The notes beneath the pieces are model-generated. The model searched no databases, had not been told where the DNA came from, and saw only the letters and a program-made list of their open reading frames with translations. A stretch of DNA of 64,000 nucleotides from Progne subis subis (taxonomy: Eukaryota; Chordata; Aves; Passeriformes; Hirundinidae), in contig JAKJHU010000062.1 in NCBI GenBank assembly GCA_022316685.1, positions 588,501 to 652,500 on the forward strand, in the 5' to 3' direction. A program made the translations under genes and the position numbers. How positions within the stretch are numbered: position 1 is the stretch's first letter; every line of letters starts with the position of its first letter. Below, piece after piece: positions 63,444-64,000 of this stretch.

Positions 63444-64000
63444 TTTGCAGCAATTTGTCTTGCAGTTTCAGTGTAATATGATTGCCCCCTTTTTATCTTT
63501 AATTGTTGCTGTGCACCAATAAGCAGCAATATCACGATATTTAAAAGTCACTTTGTCTTTCCGTTTGGTGAAGCAACCCCATTTTATGGGCAAAGGAAGG
63601 CTCTGAGATGCGGTTGCAACCTTGCAAAGAAACCTGTTTATGCAAAGTCCTATCAAGAACTTCTTTCATTTAGGTTAAAGGATGAAGTCCTTAACATTTG
63701 AAAATACACAATAAACACACAACACTGCATCATTGAGTAGGAAGGTTAATAAAAATACAGCCTGGCATTAACATTAAAAAGGCTCTAAATTTTTTTCTTC
63801 ACAGGTAATTAGTTCACACAATGAAATAATCTCCCTCCTTATCCTGGAAACACATGCATAAAACAGCTCCGATAACATCATTTACATACAGGCTGCTGCA
63901 TCCGCATGTTAATGGCTGGCAGTGAAAAGTTCAGACAAGTTTGTAATCCCCGATTTCCTGCGCGTGCTCAGCACCCCGATTCCCAGGAGGAAGAGAAAGG
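63444..64000. other. Intergenic, nothing recognised
   Basis: About 560 bp with no repeat family, ORF with a known domain, or RNA gene recognised. Confidence 0.5.

Overview
This is a vertebrate nuclear window, most likely from a bird. It is AT-rich with one strong CpG island and very long introns. Its recognisable dispersed repeats are CR1 LINE 3' ends plus two LTR pieces, which is the usual avian mix. The species cannot be fixed from sequence alone.

One protein-coding gene is supported: AEBP2, a zinc-finger accessory subunit of Polycomb repressive complex 2. It lies on the minus strand. Eight coding exons can be placed to the base, from the start codon at 51640 to the stop at 11304. Together they give 1,506 nt and a 501-residue protein matching the shorter mammalian isoform. 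All junctions keep frame and all introns have GT..AG ends. Exon 1 (50976-51640) encodes the Ala/Ser/Glu/Gly-rich N-terminus inside the CpG island. Exons 2, 3 and 4 each carry one C2H2 finger. Exons 4-8 encode the Lys/Arg-rich motif and the C-terminal SUZ12/RBBP4-binding part.

Layout: 1-9180 is downstream intergenic DNA with an antisense CR1 (about 2941-3190) and a decayed ERVL-like LTR fragment (about 5923-6165). 9180-11303 is a probable 3' UTR with a proximal and a distal candidate poly(A) signal and two Pumilio-type motifs. 11304-51640 is the AEBP2 coding span, including a 17 kb first intron. About 50550-52350 is the CpG-island promoter. 52351-64000 is upstream intergenic DNA with two CR1 copies, simple repeats and a complete 716-bp solo LTR (62722-63437) flanked by a perfect 6-bp target duplication.

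No tRNA, rRNA, CRISPR array, second gene or novel multi-gene system was seen. The points most worth a second look are: the stop codon that is also a splice donor, with a poly(A) signal just after it; the weak exon-2 donor with an in-frame alternative six bases on; the solo LTR with a 14-bp tandem array in its inferred R region, in the same orientation as AEBP2; and a 22-bp GC-rich tandem repeat with a kappaB-like match just upstream of the start codon.
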